Below, one piece after another: positions 63,601 through 64,000 of a stretch of 64,000 nt of DNA (the stretch's first letter is position 1; each line of letters opens with the position of its first letter). Source of the stretch: Mycolicibacterium rhodesiae JS60 (lineage in GTDB: Bacteria; Actinomycetota; Actinomycetes; Mycobacteriales; Mycobacteriaceae). Location of the stretch: assembly GCA_000230935.2 (NCBI GenBank), contig AGIQ01000005.1, forward strand, positions 62,001 through 126,000. The letters are read 5' to 3'. The translations under genes and the position numbers were made by a program. The notes below the pieces were generated by a model that was given only the letters and a program-made list of their open reading frames with translations, was not told the DNA's origin and did no database searches.

Positions 63601-64000
63601 GGACAACTCCGACGCCGGAATCTCCGGAGCACCAGGGAACTTCGCCTGCAACGCCGCCAAGATCTCGACCTGCTTGATCGAATCGATCCCGAGCTCGGCC
63701 TCCATCTCCATGCCCAACCCGAGCATGTCCACCGGATAACCCGTCTTCTCCGACACAATCGCCAACACAACATCGCCCGCCGCCACCGACGGCGCAGCCG
63801 GTACGGGTGCAACGACTGGCGCAGGCGCAGGGGCGACCACCGCAGCGGCGGCCACCGCAGCGGGAGCCGGTGCGGCGACCGGGGCAGGCGCAACCGGGGC
63901 GGCCGCCACCGGCGGCGCGATCACCGGAGCGGCGGCAACTGGTGCCGTAATGGACTGTGGTACAACGCTTGTCAGCGCCCGCTGGGTGTGGGCTACCGTC
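60694..64000 (-). CDS. PUFA-synthase-like (PfaA-type) protein, C-terminal part: at least three ACPs, KR, DH
   Basis: Partial: the frame runs off the right edge, so the N terminus (expected KS and AT) is outside. Visible, N to C: an Ala/Pro/Val linker, three tandem ACPs each with the phosphopantetheine Ser in LGIDSIKQVEIL, a ketoreductase (NADPH loop VTGGARGVTAES, GVVHGAGVL, GQSAYASANAAL) and a polyketide-type dehydratase (TDHQVRGKVVVP, His in the N-terminal hot dog). This matches PfaA (KS-MAT-ACPn-KR-DH). Tandem identical ACPs raise yield in PUFA synthases. No enoyl reductase is visible here or in the next gene; a separate PfaD-type ER may lie outside. Start codons near 63924 are internal and not real. 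Confidence 0.9.
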   Translation of the reverse strand, partial: TVAHTQRALTSVVPQSITAPVAAAPVIAPPVAAAPVAPAPVAAPAPAAVAAAAVVAPAPAPVVAPVPAAPSVAAGDVVLAIVSEKTGYPVDMLGLGMEMEAELGIDSIKQVEILAALQAKFPGAPEIPASELSGLRTLQDVVDTIADFAGPVSAPAAPAAVAVPAASAAPAGDVVLAIVSEKTGYPVDMLGLGMEMEAELGIDSIKQVEILAALQAKFPGAPEIPASELSGLRTLQDVVDTIADFAGPVSASAAPAPVAAPAASAGPALPAGDVVLSIVSEKTGYPVDMLGLGMEMEAELGIDSIKQVEILAALQAKFPGAPEIPASELANLRTLQDVVDTVSGFAAGGTTDQAAAVQHAAPVSSATVGLSCTEAELRAAPPSGLAMAGLRDGIFITRENPDFADALVGALNARGLQAQAVDEAPAEAAAVISLAALAPARTPDDCVAMHVRAFHAARSVAKSTAPTRLFVTVQSTGARFVAADVPVGVASLVKTAGWEWPNASVRAVDMETLDAQRLAAELLEGGSGIEVALRADGTRLVAVDDIESSVGEGETISVASGGVVIVTGGARGVTAESALALAKLHGLRLALLGRTPLREVSADEPSGTTAAEIATALAASARARGEQLSLPQARAQAESLLAEREVRATLSTAEKQGTPARYFAASITDEAALRGVLDEVRQNFGPIVGVVHGAGVLADKRLEDLDDDGFVKVFTTKLVGAEALLDATSTDELRFISLFSSIAARAGNPGQSAYASANAALEAIAARESARRNGECVVRAFGWGPWDGGMVDATLKSRFLAGGVGVIPIGEGAQFFAEHALCRSSATAVVVAAPAEPRLRATRLDWEVSAEDLPVLTDHQVRGKVVVPVVIALDAMLRAARGLVADACPVVRDFQVLSGVTFAEGERPSLTIDFEPADSSSYTVSIVDGDGRARYRATVDTAAVAEPELSVPQVSGSPWPLSVGDAYAGPLFHGPQFEVISQLDTFGSAGGSATLKSLDELGWPQDGWAIDAASIDGGLQLGIVWAGAQGRPLVLPIRIARVVQHRAFGDGSIGRCRLAAHPVNDKRVDFDIAYETTDGALIATLEGVEFYAAGSAADTSA
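62967..63782 (-). repeat. Three tandem, nearly identical ACP-coding repeats
   Basis: Three copies of an ACP-coding unit at about 62967-63188, 63268-63490 and 63558-63782, with starts 300 and 291 nt apart. Long stretches are identical at DNA level, including third codon positions, between the two upstream copies; the last copy (nearest KR) has diverged at its 3' end (SELANL for SELSGL). The pattern suggests recent duplication or gene conversion. More copies may lie beyond 64000. Confidence 0.92.

Noticed and set aside
62967..63782. Regular repeats that might suggest a CRISPR or other DNA repeat array
   Set aside because: Units are about 290-300 nt, in frame, and encode ACP domains with the Ser attachment motif; no short repeats with spacers.

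Overview
The window is GC-rich actinobacterial DNA and almost certainly comes from a mycobacterium. It holds an mmpS-mmpL-mmpL tandem, a PE-PPE-domain protein, glycopeptidolipid-type glycosyltransferases and O-methyltransferases, rmlABCD and drrABC. Nearly every gene fits surface glycolipid or polysaccharide assembly. I saw no tRNA, rRNA, insertion sequence, phage gene or CRISPR array.

Region 1 (1-13.2 kb): a truncated rfbH on the minus strand diverges from a long plus-strand run: rfbF, polyprenyl-type GT2, ThDP enzyme, SDR, dehydroquinate-synthase-like cyclase, FGGY kinase, DegT aminotransferase, WbqC-like protein, beta-propeller glycosidase-like protein, two methyltransferases and a second GT2. 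Most junctions overlap by 1-26 nt. rfbF and rfbH point to a CDP-3,6-dideoxyhexose. A ThDP enzyme beside them suggests a C-branched sugar (yersiniose or caryophyllose type). The cyclase and kinase suggest an extra C7 or cyclitol branch.

Region 2 (13.2-21.3 kb): three minus-strand genes of visibly lower GC (propeller protein, metallophosphoesterase, ATP-grasp) look imported. They are followed by two paralogous GT87 membrane glycosyltransferases in opposite orientation around an HpcH/HpaI aldolase, then an extended SDR. The GT2 enzymes could supply the polyprenyl-phosphate sugars that GT87 enzymes use.

Region 3 (21.3-42.6 kb): a glycolipid decoration region. It has a natural fusion of two GT1 glycosyltransferases, drrABC, two paralogous GMC oxidoreductases, three paralogous Gfo/Idh oxidoreductases, three methyltransferases of different families, a GT4, a third GT1, a sulfotransferase, a PE-PPE hydrolase/acyltransferase and an HxxxDG acyltransferase.

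Region 4 (42.6-50.7 kb): mmpS and two full-length mmpL genes (lipid export), then an unrecognised polytopic membrane protein.

Region 5 (50.8-64 kb): a minus-strand operon in which two giant PUFA-synthase-like (Pfa-type secondary lipid synthase) genes are joined by 4-nt overlaps to rmlA and rmlB and followed by an rmlC-rmlD fusion. The first giant gene runs off the window. Physical coupling of an iterative polyene/PUFA-type acyl synthase to dTDP-rhamnose supply, next to MmpL exporters, acyltransferases and a sulfotransferase, is the most striking feature: it suggests an unusual, possibly undescribed, glycosylated lipid. Functions are inferred from motifs read by eye; no database search was run.
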